The notes beneath the pieces were generated by a model. It ran no database searches. It was not told the DNA's origin and saw only the letters and a program-made list of their open reading frames with translations. Positions 17,899 through 27,808 of a stretch of DNA of 64,000 nt are shown here, one piece after another. How positions within the stretch are numbered: position 1 is the stretch's first letter; each line of letters begins with the position of its first letter. Made by a program: the position numbers and the translations under genes. This DNA comes from Mucilaginibacter sp. (GTDB lineage: Bacteria; Bacteroidota; Bacteroidia; Sphingobacteriales; Sphingobacteriaceae): the NCBI RefSeq assembly GCF_028288225.1, contig NZ_JAQBOC010000008.1, positions 1 to 64,000 on the forward strand, written 5' to 3'.

Positions 17899-20295
17899 TT
17901 ATTCCGAACGCAAACTATCCACAGGGTTAGCAATCCCCGCTTTTATTGCATGGTAGCTCACTGTTATAAGAGCTGTTAAAATTGCTGCGAAGCCCGCCAC
18001 TGCAAACATCCACCATGAGATGGTTATCCGGTAGGCAAACCCTTGCAGCCAACTGTGCATGGCCCACCAGGCTATTGGCGAAGCAATTACAATCGACAAT
18101 ATCACCAGCGCTAAAAAATCGCGCGATAGTAAAGTGTTGAGTGATGCCAGGCTGGCACCCAATACTTTGCGGATGCCGATTTCCTTGGTACGTTGTTCGA
18201 TGGTGAAGGCTGCTAAACCAAATAAACCAAGTGTGGCAAGAATTATGGTGATATACGTAAATACGCCAAATATAGAAGCAAGGCGGTCTTCGGCTTTGTA
18301 TTGCGCATTAAAGGCATCATCCATAAAAGTGTAATTGAATGGCGTATCCTTATCATATTTTTTATAGATAGCCTGCATTTTGTTTAGCAAAGTTGGTAGG
18401 TTGGTATGTGGCTTTATCCTGGCAAACAAGTTGCAACCATCCCTCGAAAAAAATGGCATATTACCAGGAGCGATATAAAGAACCATAGCCGATATTTCTG
18501 ACTGCAGCGAGCTGAAGTTAAAATTCTTCAATACGCCGATAACTTTCATTTTTTGATCGCCCGACTGAACGTAGCTGCCGATAGGATTAGCAGGCAGGTG
18601 AAGTTTTTCAATAGCGGCCTCATTTATTACCAGTTGGCCCATACCAGCGAGCTTTTGGCCGGGAGCCGGTGCATATTTCCACTTTAAGCCTAACGTCTTT
18701 ATATACTGGTCGTCAGCTAACAATGATGAAACCATGATATTTTCGTCTTTAGTTTTACCGGTGAATGAATTCATATCGTACCCGCTGAACATTGCATAGT
18801 GCGAAGTGGCGGCGATCTCAACGCCGCTTAATGCCTGTATATCCTGTTTAAATGCCGGGTAATTTGTGCCAAAAGTGTTATGAACCGGTATCATTACCAC
18901 ATTTTCGCGGTTAACGCCTGTATCGGCGTGCCTGAAAAAGTAAAGCTGGCGGTCGATAACAATTCCGCAAATAATAAGGCCTACTGATATGGAAAATTGT
19001 AACGTGGTGAATACCTTTCGTACCACAATGCCACCGGTACTTTTGCCCATTTTGCCTTTCAGCGTTGCAACAGGTTTAAATGCCGATAGAACCAAAGATG
19101 GGTAACTGCCTGCTATTAAGATTGTTAATAGCAACAATGCAAACAATGATATTAATACCGTCGGGCTGTATAAAAAGGTGTCATCAATTTTAAGCTGAAG
19201 CACATTTAAAAACCAGGGTTTAAAAGCGTAACATAATAAATAGCCCAGCGCGAACGATATGGTTGCAAACATTGCTGACTCTATGTAAAATTGAGCAGCG
19301 ATGGTTTTCCTGCTTGCGCCTGCTACTTTTCGCACGCCAACTTCTTTAGCCCGAAGTGTTGCGCGGGCAGTTGAAAGGCTCATGTAATTAACCAGCGCCA
19401 GCAGCAATATCAATATGGCAACGAGAGGGAATATTTTCAGGTATTTTGTGTTTGATGAGTCGCCGAAATTGCTTTTAAGGTGTGAATCGCCCAATGCGAT
19501 TAGTGAATAATGTGCATTGTCAAACGTCTTTTCCTGTTTCGCCATTACGTCCAGGCTGCGCCTTAGCGTCGCGGTGTCGGACGCATGATTTAGCAGCACA
19601 TAATTGTCAAAATTACCAAAGCTAATTTGTTTCTTTTCTCCGGTATACAAGGTTGCCTCTTTCATTTGAAGCAGGCTTAAATTAGACGTCACAAAGTTGA
19701 ACTCGATAGAAGAATTCGATGGGGTATTTTCAGCTACACCAGTAACCTGGTAGGCAAAAGCACTATCTGTTTTTAATGTGATAATTTTGCCGATTGGGTT
19801 TTCATCGCCAAAATATTTTTTGGCCATATCTTCAGATAATACAATGGTAAATGGCTTATCAAGCACATTGAGGGCATTACCAGATTTTAGCTTAAATGAG
19901 AAAAAGCTAAAGAAATTTTCATCGGCAAATAATAGTTTCTTTTCCGAATATTTTAAATCAGGTTTTTCGGAGCTGCTGGCTACTACCGGTTTAAAATAAG
20001 CCATGGTACGCATAAAATCTTTAACAACGGGCTGGCGCTGCATAATAATAGCGGCGGCGGCATAGCTGGTGTGGGCTAAATTCATTGTAACGCCACCTGT
20101 TTTAAATTCCATCCGAGGGCTATATATCCTATCCGCATTAGCGTGAAACCGATCATAACTGATTTCGTGCGCCACATACATCATTATCATCATACAAACT
20201 GCAAGGCCGACGGCCAACCCGATTATATTTATCAGGCTAAACAACCGTTGTTTAACCAGGTTTCGCCACGCGATTTTTATGTAGTTGAGTATCAT
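17899..20295 (-). CDS. FtsX/MacB-type ABC permease P8 (798 aa)
   Basis: Divergent two-module permease. The coupling motifs are EVGVRKVAGA and EIGIRKVLGA. It ends NPVDSLRSE, the only member with Asp in place of Lys at that position. The first periplasmic domain has DSHLKSNFGDSSNTKYLKIF where others have LKDIHL-type text. Neither group A nor B features are present. The gap at 17775-17898 is AT-rich, without genes or 7-mer repeats. Confidence 0.92.
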   Translation of the reverse strand: MILNYIKIAWRNLVKQRLFSLINIIGLAVGLAVCMMIMMYVAHEISYDRFHANADRIYSPRMEFKTGGVTMNLAHTSYAAAAIIMQRQPVVKDFMRTMAYFKPVVASSSEKPDLKYSEKKLLFADENFFSFFSFKLKSGNALNVLDKPFTIVLSEDMAKKYFGDENPIGKIITLKTDSAFAYQVTGVAENTPSNSSIEFNFVTSNLSLLQMKEATLYTGEKKQISFGNFDNYVLLNHASDTATLRRSLDVMAKQEKTFDNAHYSLIALGDSHLKSNFGDSSNTKYLKIFPLVAILILLLALVNYMSLSTARATLRAKEVGVRKVAGASRKTIAAQFYIESAMFATISFALGYLLCYAFKPWFLNVLQLKIDDTFLYSPTVLISLFALLLLTILIAGSYPSLVLSAFKPVATLKGKMGKSTGGIVVRKVFTTLQFSISVGLIICGIVIDRQLYFFRHADTGVNRENVVMIPVHNTFGTNYPAFKQDIQALSGVEIAATSHYAMFSGYDMNSFTGKTKDENIMVSSLLADDQYIKTLGLKWKYAPAPGQKLAGMGQLVINEAAIEKLHLPANPIGSYVQSGDQKMKVIGVLKNFNFSSLQSEISAMVLYIAPGNMPFFSRDGCNLFARIKPHTNLPTLLNKMQAIYKKYDKDTPFNYTFMDDAFNAQYKAEDRLASIFGVFTYITIILATLGLFGLAAFTIEQRTKEIGIRKVLGASLASLNTLLSRDFLALVILSIVIASPIAWWAMHSWLQGFAYRITISWWMFAVAGFAAILTALITVSYHAIKAGIANPVDSLRSE

Positions 20296-20363
20296 ATTCT
20301 TGGTTTATTAGTTCATAATTGATGCTTCATAACCGGACGTTAATTTGACTACCTAATCTCTGA
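20296..20363. repeat. Weak short-repeat tract between P9 and P8
   Basis: GGTTTATTAGTTCATAATTGA and related TTCAT units are present, but degenerate. This is the shortest and least regular of the repeat-bearing gaps. Confidence 0.35.
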
Positions 20364-22742
20364 TCACTCACTCCTTAGACTTTTCACCGGATTAGCCAAA
20401 GCCGCTTTTATTGATTGAAAGCTTATGGTAACACCGGCTATAATTAAAGAGCCTAAACAGGCATATACCAAGATCCAATAATTCATATCGATCCGGTATG
20501 GATAGTTTTGCAGCCATTTATTCATAGCATACCATGCCAGCGGCGATGCAATTACAATGGCAATAAATACCAGCTTTAAAAAATTCATCATTAAAATGGC
20601 GCTGATGTTTGCAATACTTGCGCCCAGCACTTTACGGACGCCAATTTCTTTTACCCTTTGCTCAATTGATAATGTTGCCAGTCCGAATAAGCCGAGGCAG
20701 GAGATGAAAATTGACATTATAGCCGAGATGGTGATAATTTGCTTCCATTTTTTTTCGCTGTCATACTGATCTGCCAGTGAATCAGTTAAAAAATTATAAA
20801 CTATTGGATAATCGGGAATCAATTTTTTATACTCATGCTGAATAGCATTAATGGCTTTCACTTTTTGGGCAGGATCAATTTTCACTAAAGCTTCGCCATA
20901 GGTTGGTTTGGCAAGCTGCTCTATCACCAAAGGATTGATCTTTGAGTTCAGCGACGAACTGTGGAAATCATGTACAACGCCAATTACCGTATATTCCTGT
21001 TTTCCCTGTTTTATTTTTTTTCCTATCGGGTCATCGTTCCAGCCGGCAGCCTTTATAAATGATTGGTTAACCAAAACCTCCGTGGTATCGCCCGAAATGT
21101 TTTCAAAGGCATGCCCTCTGATTATGGGAATGTTTAATTGTTTTAAAAACTCATTGTCAACTTCAAAATAAGGCGTACTGGTTAGCTTTTTATCGCCAAC
21201 TTCAAACATAGTAGCATATACGGAAGTAAAAGGAACGTTTTGTCCTGACACACTTTTTATAAAAGGATACTTTGAAAGGTTGTTTTTAAACAGATCAAAA
21301 TTGCGTGGCAGTTGCACATCAACAATGTCTGCGGGTTTATAACCCAGGTCGGTATTGATCAGGAAGTTAAATTGCTTTAGCATAACAACAGTACCTATCA
21401 CCAAAAAAACGGCTACAACAAACTGTATGACAACAAGGCTTTTGCCAAAGTAGTTATTGCCAGTCATTTTTAATTTGCCATAAAGCGTTTGTACCGGGCT
21501 AAATCCTGAAAGCACAATTGCCGGGTAAAAGCCCGATAAAAATGTATTAATAATCAGCAGCGCAGTAAGGATGCCTACAGTTTGCCAGTTTAAAAGATAA
21601 GAGACCTGGAGTTGTTTATCGGCTAATTCATTAAACTCAGGGAGACAGGTTATTAAAATAAATACCGCAATAATGGAGGCTATGAGGGTTAGTATAAATG
21701 ACTCCCCCATAAATTGTACAATAAGTTGTTTGCGCGAACTGCCGTTTACCTTGCGGATGCCGATCTCTTTTCCCCGGCGTAACGAGCGTGACAAGGTTAA
21801 ATTGATAAAATTAATACAAGCTATAAAAAGAATAAAGCCCGCTATTCCGCCTAATATGTATGAATAATCAACCTTGTTTGAAGGCGTTAACCCGTTGCCG
21901 GTTCCATACTCGCCCAGGTGAACATTATAATAAGGTTGAAGCTTAAAGGAAGAGCTTAGTTTGGCTCCAAATTTCTTTTTAAAGTCAGCCATTTCCTTAC
22001 CTGCATAACTGTTAAAAACGGCATTCATTTTCCGCTCCACAACTTTGGGATTTACATTTGGGTTTAAATACACAAATGAATTAAGGAATGAGCTAAACCA
22101 ATCCATTGCAATATATTGCTTAGGGAGCGACCGCTGGATAGACATCAGGAACTTAAACCTTACAGTTGAATTTTGCGGCGTGTTTTTTGCCACTCCAGTT
22201 ACTGTAAAAGGGATAAATTTTCCATCCTGGTTTATCTGTAATACTTTACCAACAGCATTATCATTGCCAAAATATTTTTTTGCTATATCTTCTGTAATTA
22301 CAATATTATCAGGGTTGTTTAGCACCAATGCAGGGTTGCCGGATAATAACGGGAGCGAAAAGATTTGAAATATGCTTTTATCGGCATACAAAATCGGTTC
22401 GCTTATAACATCACCGCCTTTTTTAATAAGGGAGCTCCCGCCACCGTTTATCCGGCAAAAATCCTTTATTTCGGGGATCTGCTCTTTAAAGGTTATACCT
22501 TCAACACCGCCGGTAAAGCCGTTCTTGTAATCAGTGCCATCCGGCCGCTGCCCATCCTGCACAATACGGTATATGGAAGCTCCGTTTTCATTAAACCGGT
22601 CAAAACTAACTTCGTCTTTAATATATAAAGCAATAAGCATTACGCAAGCAAGGCCAATGCTTAACCCAAATATGTTTATCAATGTATAGGTTTTGTTCCT
22701 AAACATATTTGTAAATGCGGTTTTAATGTAGTTCTTTATCAT
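20364..22742 (-). CDS. FtsX/MacB-type ABC permease P9 (792 aa)
   Basis: Two-module permease with an atypical first coupling motif, EIGIRKVNGS (Asn in place of Leu or Val), and EIGVRKVLGA in the second half. The first periplasmic domain is longer around residues 205-275 (MNAVFNSYAGKEMADFKKKF) and the second is shorter. The segment before TM2 is TPSNKVDYSYILGG. It matches neither group A nor B. The reading frame is intact. Confidence 0.92.
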   Translation of the reverse strand: MIKNYIKTAFTNMFRNKTYTLINIFGLSIGLACVMLIALYIKDEVSFDRFNENGASIYRIVQDGQRPDGTDYKNGFTGGVEGITFKEQIPEIKDFCRINGGGSSLIKKGGDVISEPILYADKSIFQIFSLPLLSGNPALVLNNPDNIVITEDIAKKYFGNDNAVGKVLQINQDGKFIPFTVTGVAKNTPQNSTVRFKFLMSIQRSLPKQYIAMDWFSSFLNSFVYLNPNVNPKVVERKMNAVFNSYAGKEMADFKKKFGAKLSSSFKLQPYYNVHLGEYGTGNGLTPSNKVDYSYILGGIAGFILFIACINFINLTLSRSLRRGKEIGIRKVNGSSRKQLIVQFMGESFILTLIASIIAVFILITCLPEFNELADKQLQVSYLLNWQTVGILTALLIINTFLSGFYPAIVLSGFSPVQTLYGKLKMTGNNYFGKSLVVIQFVVAVFLVIGTVVMLKQFNFLINTDLGYKPADIVDVQLPRNFDLFKNNLSKYPFIKSVSGQNVPFTSVYATMFEVGDKKLTSTPYFEVDNEFLKQLNIPIIRGHAFENISGDTTEVLVNQSFIKAAGWNDDPIGKKIKQGKQEYTVIGVVHDFHSSSLNSKINPLVIEQLAKPTYGEALVKIDPAQKVKAINAIQHEYKKLIPDYPIVYNFLTDSLADQYDSEKKWKQIITISAIMSIFISCLGLFGLATLSIEQRVKEIGVRKVLGASIANISAILMMNFLKLVFIAIVIASPLAWYAMNKWLQNYPYRIDMNYWILVYACLGSLIIAGVTISFQSIKAALANPVKSLRSE

Positions 22743-22861
22743 TTTGTTAGTTCATTTGTTCAACGGTTCATTAGTTCATTGGTGCCTTTCAATTCACGGT
22801 TGATGGTTCATATAGTTCATAGTCGAAGTTTTTTTAACTGCAAACTGCTACTGCCCACTAC
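22743..22861. repeat. Repeat tract between P10 and P9
   Basis: GTTCATT-type units (TTAGTTCATTTGTTCAACGG, GGTTCATTAGTTCATTGG) are next to the P9 start. CTGCAAACTGCTACTGCCCA lies next to the P10 stop. The middle (about 22790-22835) resembles the middle of the P4 tract at 7815-7860, with AGTTCACAGTTGGTGATTCA in that tract and ATTCACGGTTGATGGTTCAT here. Confidence 0.6.
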
Positions 22862-25219
22862 CTACTCACTTCTAAGGCTCTTCACCGGGTTTACCAGCGC
22901 CGCTTTTATGGCCTGGTATGATATAGTTATCATCGCTATAATTACCGACGCCGCTATGGATACGACGAAGATCCCCGCAGTAATATTTATATGGTAAGCA
23001 TAGTTTTGCAGCCAGCTATGCATGGCATAGTAACCAACGGGTGCTGCAATAAAAAATGCGACAGTTATTAGTATGATAAATTCCTTTGAAAACAGGCCAA
23101 CAATGCTCATTATTGGCGCGCCTAATACTTTCCGTATGCCCACTTCTTTTGTGCGTTGGGCAGCAGCAAAGGCTATTAGGCCATATAAGCCCAAACAACC
23201 TATAAGGATTGCTATGCCTGCAAACAGCTTAAATGCGGTGTAAACCTTTTGCTCCTGGGTATAAAAGCTTGCAATGTGCTCATCCAGAAACTCATACTGA
23301 AACAAATTGTCGGGAAATAACTTCGACCACGATTTACCAATGTTATCAATGGTCTTAGTCATTGCGGCCGGTTGTATCTTAACACATGCCGTGTAAAAGT
23401 ATTGGGCCTGAAAAAGAAGTACGCAGGCGCGTATTTTTTTGTGTTTCGATTCTTCCTGGAAGTCGTGTACAACTCCCATAATGGTTGCGTCGCGCCCGTT
23501 TATCGTAAAGTGTGCGCCAATAGCTTTGCGCGGGTCCATTATGCCCAGTTTATGAACCAAAGTTTCGTTAACCACAAACTTTAGGACGGTGTCGGTTTTG
23601 GGCACTCTTCTTATTTTTTCACCGGCAAGCATATTCAGGCCAAACATGTCCGTGTAATTTTCGTCCACGAACATTACATTGGTTACATCATCTTTTGTCA
23701 CGCCATATGCCGGCGCGGAAAAGCCGGCAGCACTGTTTGCGTAGGACGGCGCACCCGACGAAAAGCTGATTTGCTGTACCCCGGGATTATTTGCCAATTG
23801 TTGCCGTAATACTTCGCTTTTGCTTCCATCGGGAATTGCGATTGAAATAACAGCATCCTTGTTAAAACCAAGGTCCCGGTTTTCAAAATAATCCATTTGA
23901 TTGGCTACTACCAATGTGCCAACTATCAGTATTTGTGATATTGCAAATTGCGACACTACCAAGCCTTTGCGTAGCGTAAACCCGCGTGCAAAGCCGCCGA
24001 TGCTCCCGCTTTTAAGTGAACTTACCGGTTGAAACGCCGAAAGCACGAATGATGGATACAAGCCCGATAAAAGAATGATAACAACGGCTAGCGCTGCTAT
24101 TACGCCAATTACCATTGGCTCCTGCAGTTGCCTTGCATCGATATTTATATTCAGCCATGTACCGGCTCCGGTTAAAAACAAAGCCGCTGCGCCAATACCG
24201 AGTATTAGTGCAACTAGCACCAGTACAGTGGTTTCGCCCATAAACTGGGTAATGAGTTGTGAGCGCATGGCACCCAGTACTTTGCGAACTCCAACCTCTT
24301 TGGAGCGTTTGATAGCCTGTGCCGTGGCCAGGTTGATGAAGTTTATGCAGGCAGTTATGATTATCAGCATGGCTACGCCGAACAAAGCGTAGTAAGTACT
24401 TTTCGATGTGGGCGTAATAACGTTATTTATATACCGCTGGTCAAAATGAATATCCTTAATGGGTTGCATTGGCAGCCTTACATCCTTCTCTATCGACCAG
24501 TTTTTACGAAGAAACGCCGGTATTTTACTTTGGATGTTTTTGATGGACGAATTTGGCGGCAATAAAATAAATGTAAAGAAACCGCCACCAATGTTCCAAA
24601 AGTTGTCCATATTGTTTTTAATCTGGCTTTTTATAGTTTCGAGGGACATAATCATTTGCAGGGGCAGGCTCCTGTTGCCCGGCAAATCTTGTATCACCCC
24701 GGTAACCTTTGCATTAAACTGATTTTCGATATTGATAACCCTGCCCATAGGATTTGCATTGCCGAAATATTTACGGGCGAGTGTCTCGGTTAACACGATA
24801 GCGTTTGGCTCATTCAAAGCTGTTTTAGAGTCACCGGCTATCCAGCTAAAATCAAACACACTGGTGAAATGCTCATCTGCAAAAGCAAAATCATTATCTC
24901 TGAAACGATTATTATCCACCTTAACCATCACCTCTTTGCGGTACATCACCTGCGTTACCTGCTCCAGCTCCGGGAAGTCGTTACGCATTTTTGGGGCGAT
25001 AGCCAGCGATACGTTCGAATTAAAGTCGATTGCATTCAGCGTAACGCGGTAAGTGCGGTCGGCTTTTGCATAGTTATCGTAGTTCAGCTCGTTCCTTACA
25101 ACTAAAAAAATAACAAGGCATGCGGCTATACCCAGTGTAAGGCCGAATACATTCAAAAAGGCATAACTTAAATTACGCCTGATACTCCTGAATGCTATGA
25201 TCACATAACTCTTTATCAT
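22862..25219 (-). CDS. FtsX/MacB-type ABC permease P10 (785 aa)
   Basis: Shortest natural ORF of the array apart from P7. It starts MIKSYVIIAFRSIRRN and lacks the Phe-Asn pair that follows YD in most paralogs (it has LNYDNYAKADRTYRV). The coupling motifs are EVGVRKVLGA and EVGIRKVLGA. The segment before TM2 is TPTSKSTYYALFGV, similar in position to P9, so P9 and P10 may be sisters. Full-length; only 45 bp separate it from P11. Confidence 0.92.
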   Translation of the reverse strand: MIKSYVIIAFRSIRRNLSYAFLNVFGLTLGIAACLVIFLVVRNELNYDNYAKADRTYRVTLNAIDFNSNVSLAIAPKMRNDFPELEQVTQVMYRKEVMVKVDNNRFRDNDFAFADEHFTSVFDFSWIAGDSKTALNEPNAIVLTETLARKYFGNANPMGRVINIENQFNAKVTGVIQDLPGNRSLPLQMIMSLETIKSQIKNNMDNFWNIGGGFFTFILLPPNSSIKNIQSKIPAFLRKNWSIEKDVRLPMQPIKDIHFDQRYINNVITPTSKSTYYALFGVAMLIIITACINFINLATAQAIKRSKEVGVRKVLGAMRSQLITQFMGETTVLVLVALILGIGAAALFLTGAGTWLNINIDARQLQEPMVIGVIAALAVVIILLSGLYPSFVLSAFQPVSSLKSGSIGGFARGFTLRKGLVVSQFAISQILIVGTLVVANQMDYFENRDLGFNKDAVISIAIPDGSKSEVLRQQLANNPGVQQISFSSGAPSYANSAAGFSAPAYGVTKDDVTNVMFVDENYTDMFGLNMLAGEKIRRVPKTDTVLKFVVNETLVHKLGIMDPRKAIGAHFTINGRDATIMGVVHDFQEESKHKKIRACVLLFQAQYFYTACVKIQPAAMTKTIDNIGKSWSKLFPDNLFQYEFLDEHIASFYTQEQKVYTAFKLFAGIAILIGCLGLYGLIAFAAAQRTKEVGIRKVLGAPIMSIVGLFSKEFIILITVAFFIAAPVGYYAMHSWLQNYAYHINITAGIFVVSIAASVIIAMITISYQAIKAALVNPVKSLRSE

Positions 25220-25264
25220 GGTTCATTAGTTTACTTGTTCATTGGTATTTTCTAACGGTACCGC
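25220..25264. repeat. Short GTTCATT tract between P11 and P10
   Basis: GGTTCATTAGTTTACTTGTTCATTGG (broken into GTTCATT-like units) fills half of this 45-bp gap, followed by TACCGCCTACTCAC at the P11 stop. Confidence 0.5.
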
Positions 25265-27670
25265 CTACTCACTTTTGAGGCTATTAACGGGGTTACTTAA
25301 CGCCGCTTTTATTGATTGAAAACTGATGGTAATAAAAGCTATTAATATCGCCCCGGCACCTGCCATTGCTAAAACATACCATTGGATACTGGTACGATAA
25401 GCAAAATCCTGCAGCCATTTTTGCATGGCCCACCAGGCCAGCGGCGTAGCTATTAAAATAGAGATGAGCACCAGCTTTATAAAGTCCATTGATAACATAC
25501 TTACTATTGTTGATACGCTTGCACCCAGCACCTTGCGGATCCCGATCTCCTTATAACGTTGCTCTGCAGCATAAGCAGCAAGGCCAAATAAGCCCAAACA
25601 GGCAATAGCGATGGCAAGGGCGGTAAATGCTATAAAAATGGCGCCTATCCTCTGTTCGGAGCGGTAAGTTGCATCAAACTCCTGATCCATAAAAGAATAG
25701 GAAAATGCCTGGTTTGGCGAAAACGTTTTCCACTTATTTTCAACTTGCGTCATTAAGGTTGTAAGATCTGCTGAATGCATTCTTATGCTTATAGCGCCAT
25801 TATCAGGCCCGTATGCCAAGACCGCTGGTTCTATTTTGTCCTTTAACGATTCGTAATTAAAATCCTTGATTACACCAACTATATGAAAGGCCTGCAAACC
25901 ATAGCTGAAGCGGTACACGGTTTTATTTAAAGGATCTTTTTCTCCAAGTTTTTTCGCGAAGGCTTCATTAACAATGATGGCGGAAGAGTCGGTAGCCATA
26001 ACTTTTGAGAAATTGCGACCGGCAACCAGCTTTATGCCCATAGTATTGATATAGTTCTCATCAACCGACCAAAATTCGGTGAGCAGATCTTCTTTTATGT
26101 CGATGACTTTGTGAGGAAAGAGACCTGTTTTTAACCTGTCTGATCCTGTTGGTGTGTATGCCGACATAGTGGCATTTACAACACCCGGCAATTGCTTGAG
26201 TTCCTGTGTTAAAATTTGAGCATTTTTACCAAGTGATGTGGTGTTTTTTATAACCAGTACCTGGCTCCGGTCGAACCCAAGACTTTTATTGTGGATATAA
26301 TTAAGCTGATTATAAATTATCAATGTACCTATGATAAGAAAAATAGAAATGGAGAACTGAAAAACAACCACGAAACTCCGTAAAAAGCCGCCTTTAAAAC
26401 CGGTTGATATTTTGCCTTTTAACACATCAATAGGCTGAAAAGCCGACAGGAAGAATGCCGGGTATGAGCCTGCAAGGAACCCGATTACCAGTACTATAAT
26501 TATTAATGATGGAACTAGCCAGCTAAGCGAATGTATGGTAAAAGCCAGCTGCTTATCAGCCATTTGGTTGAACAATGGCAACAATGCAAATGCTAAAACT
26601 ACGGCGATGATTGTAGAAACCAGCGTTACCAAAATTGACTCCGTTAAAAACTGGGCTATAAGGTATTTGCGGGCCGAACCAAGCACCTTGCGCACGCCAA
26701 CCTCTTTTGCACGGTTTGATGACCTTGCTGTTGAGAGGTTCATGAAATTAACACAGGCTATCAGCAAAATAAAGATGGCTATAACCGAGAATATGTATAC
26801 ATATTCCATACTTCCATTTTTTGAAAGCGAATACTGGCTGTCATCTTTTAAATGAATATCAAGCAAGGGTTTCAAAATCATCCTGAAATGATTACCGTTG
26901 GTTGTCCATGCAGCAGCCGAGAAAGAGTGTTTTATTTCGATAGCTGCTATCTGGGTTTCAAGCTTTTTGATATCTGAACCAGGCTTAAGCAATACGTAAT
27001 TATGGACACCGCTATACCCCCATCCCTGAACCCGGCTTTCGGGCAAGGTTGAGAATGATAAAAAGAAATCATAGTTAAAATGCGACTGGGAAGGAAGATC
27101 TTTTATTACGCCTGTTATTTTGTAAGTGCTGGTATCATTAAGGGTTAAGGTTTGGCCTACCACATTTACTTTGTTAAAATACTTTCTGGCAGTACTCTCT
27201 GTAATTACAGCCGAATGGGGATCGTTTAGGGCAGTGGATGGGCTGCCATCTATCATAGGCAGTGTGAAAATATCAAACAGACCTGGTTCAGTATAAACCA
27301 CATTGGTTTCTTGGATATTCTGGACGCCTTTTTTAAAGTAATATTTCGAAGGTGAAATAAACAAGCCAGCGGCATCAACCATTCTTACAGATTTCTCAAT
27401 TTCGGGAAAGGTGCCTTTTATTGCCGAAAGCAACGGCCCCTCAGAGGTTGCAAATAAACCGCCATGTCCATTTAATTGGGCATCCAGGGTTAACCTGTAA
27501 ATCCTGTCGGCTTTGGTATTATACCTATCGTAGCTTAATTCATCAACTACATAAAACACAATAAGCAAACACGTTGCAAGGCCTATCGATAAACCTAAAA
27601 CGTTTAAAATGGTAAATCCCTTGTTTTTTAAGAGAGAACGATATGCGGTTTTTAAATAGTTTCTTATCAT
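25265..27670 (-). CDS. FtsX/MacB-type ABC permease P11 (801 aa)
   Basis: Group A two-module permease. It is very similar to P4 and P12 through TM1 (LATCLLIVFYVVDELSYDR), the IKDLPSQSHFNYDFF region and the first coupling motif EVGVRKVLGS followed by RKYLIAQFLTES. The second motif is EIGIRKVLGA, preceded by EQRYK instead of EQRTK. It ends NPVNSLKSE, Asn in place of the usual Lys. It lies directly downstream of P12, so these two could be a tandem duplicate pair. Confidence 0.93.
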   Translation of the reverse strand: MIRNYLKTAYRSLLKNKGFTILNVLGLSIGLATCLLIVFYVVDELSYDRYNTKADRIYRLTLDAQLNGHGGLFATSEGPLLSAIKGTFPEIEKSVRMVDAAGLFISPSKYYFKKGVQNIQETNVVYTEPGLFDIFTLPMIDGSPSTALNDPHSAVITESTARKYFNKVNVVGQTLTLNDTSTYKITGVIKDLPSQSHFNYDFFLSFSTLPESRVQGWGYSGVHNYVLLKPGSDIKKLETQIAAIEIKHSFSAAAWTTNGNHFRMILKPLLDIHLKDDSQYSLSKNGSMEYVYIFSVIAIFILLIACVNFMNLSTARSSNRAKEVGVRKVLGSARKYLIAQFLTESILVTLVSTIIAVVLAFALLPLFNQMADKQLAFTIHSLSWLVPSLIIIVLVIGFLAGSYPAFFLSAFQPIDVLKGKISTGFKGGFLRSFVVVFQFSISIFLIIGTLIIYNQLNYIHNKSLGFDRSQVLVIKNTTSLGKNAQILTQELKQLPGVVNATMSAYTPTGSDRLKTGLFPHKVIDIKEDLLTEFWSVDENYINTMGIKLVAGRNFSKVMATDSSAIIVNEAFAKKLGEKDPLNKTVYRFSYGLQAFHIVGVIKDFNYESLKDKIEPAVLAYGPDNGAISIRMHSADLTTLMTQVENKWKTFSPNQAFSYSFMDQEFDATYRSEQRIGAIFIAFTALAIAIACLGLFGLAAYAAEQRYKEIGIRKVLGASVSTIVSMLSMDFIKLVLISILIATPLAWWAMQKWLQDFAYRTSIQWYVLAMAGAGAILIAFITISFQSIKAALSNPVNSLKSE

Positions 27671-27808
27671 GATATTTGGTCATTAGTCATTGTGTCATTC
27701 GCTGCGCTGTTATTGGTATTTTAAGGTTGTAAATTATGTCATTGGATCTTTTTAGCCTGATCATTCACCAATGCAAATGACCTAATGACTAATGCCTAAT
27801 GACCAATC
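27671..27808. repeat. Duplicated intergenic element (P12/P11 gap)
   Basis: Homologous to the P7/P6 gap over about 115 bp. Left: TGGTCATTAGTCATTGTGTC and ATTCGCTGCGCTGTTATTGG. Right: AATGACCTAATGACTAATGC and CTAATGACCAATC. The end arms are inverted relative to each other, so transcripts could fold into a long imperfect hairpin. Confidence 0.7.
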
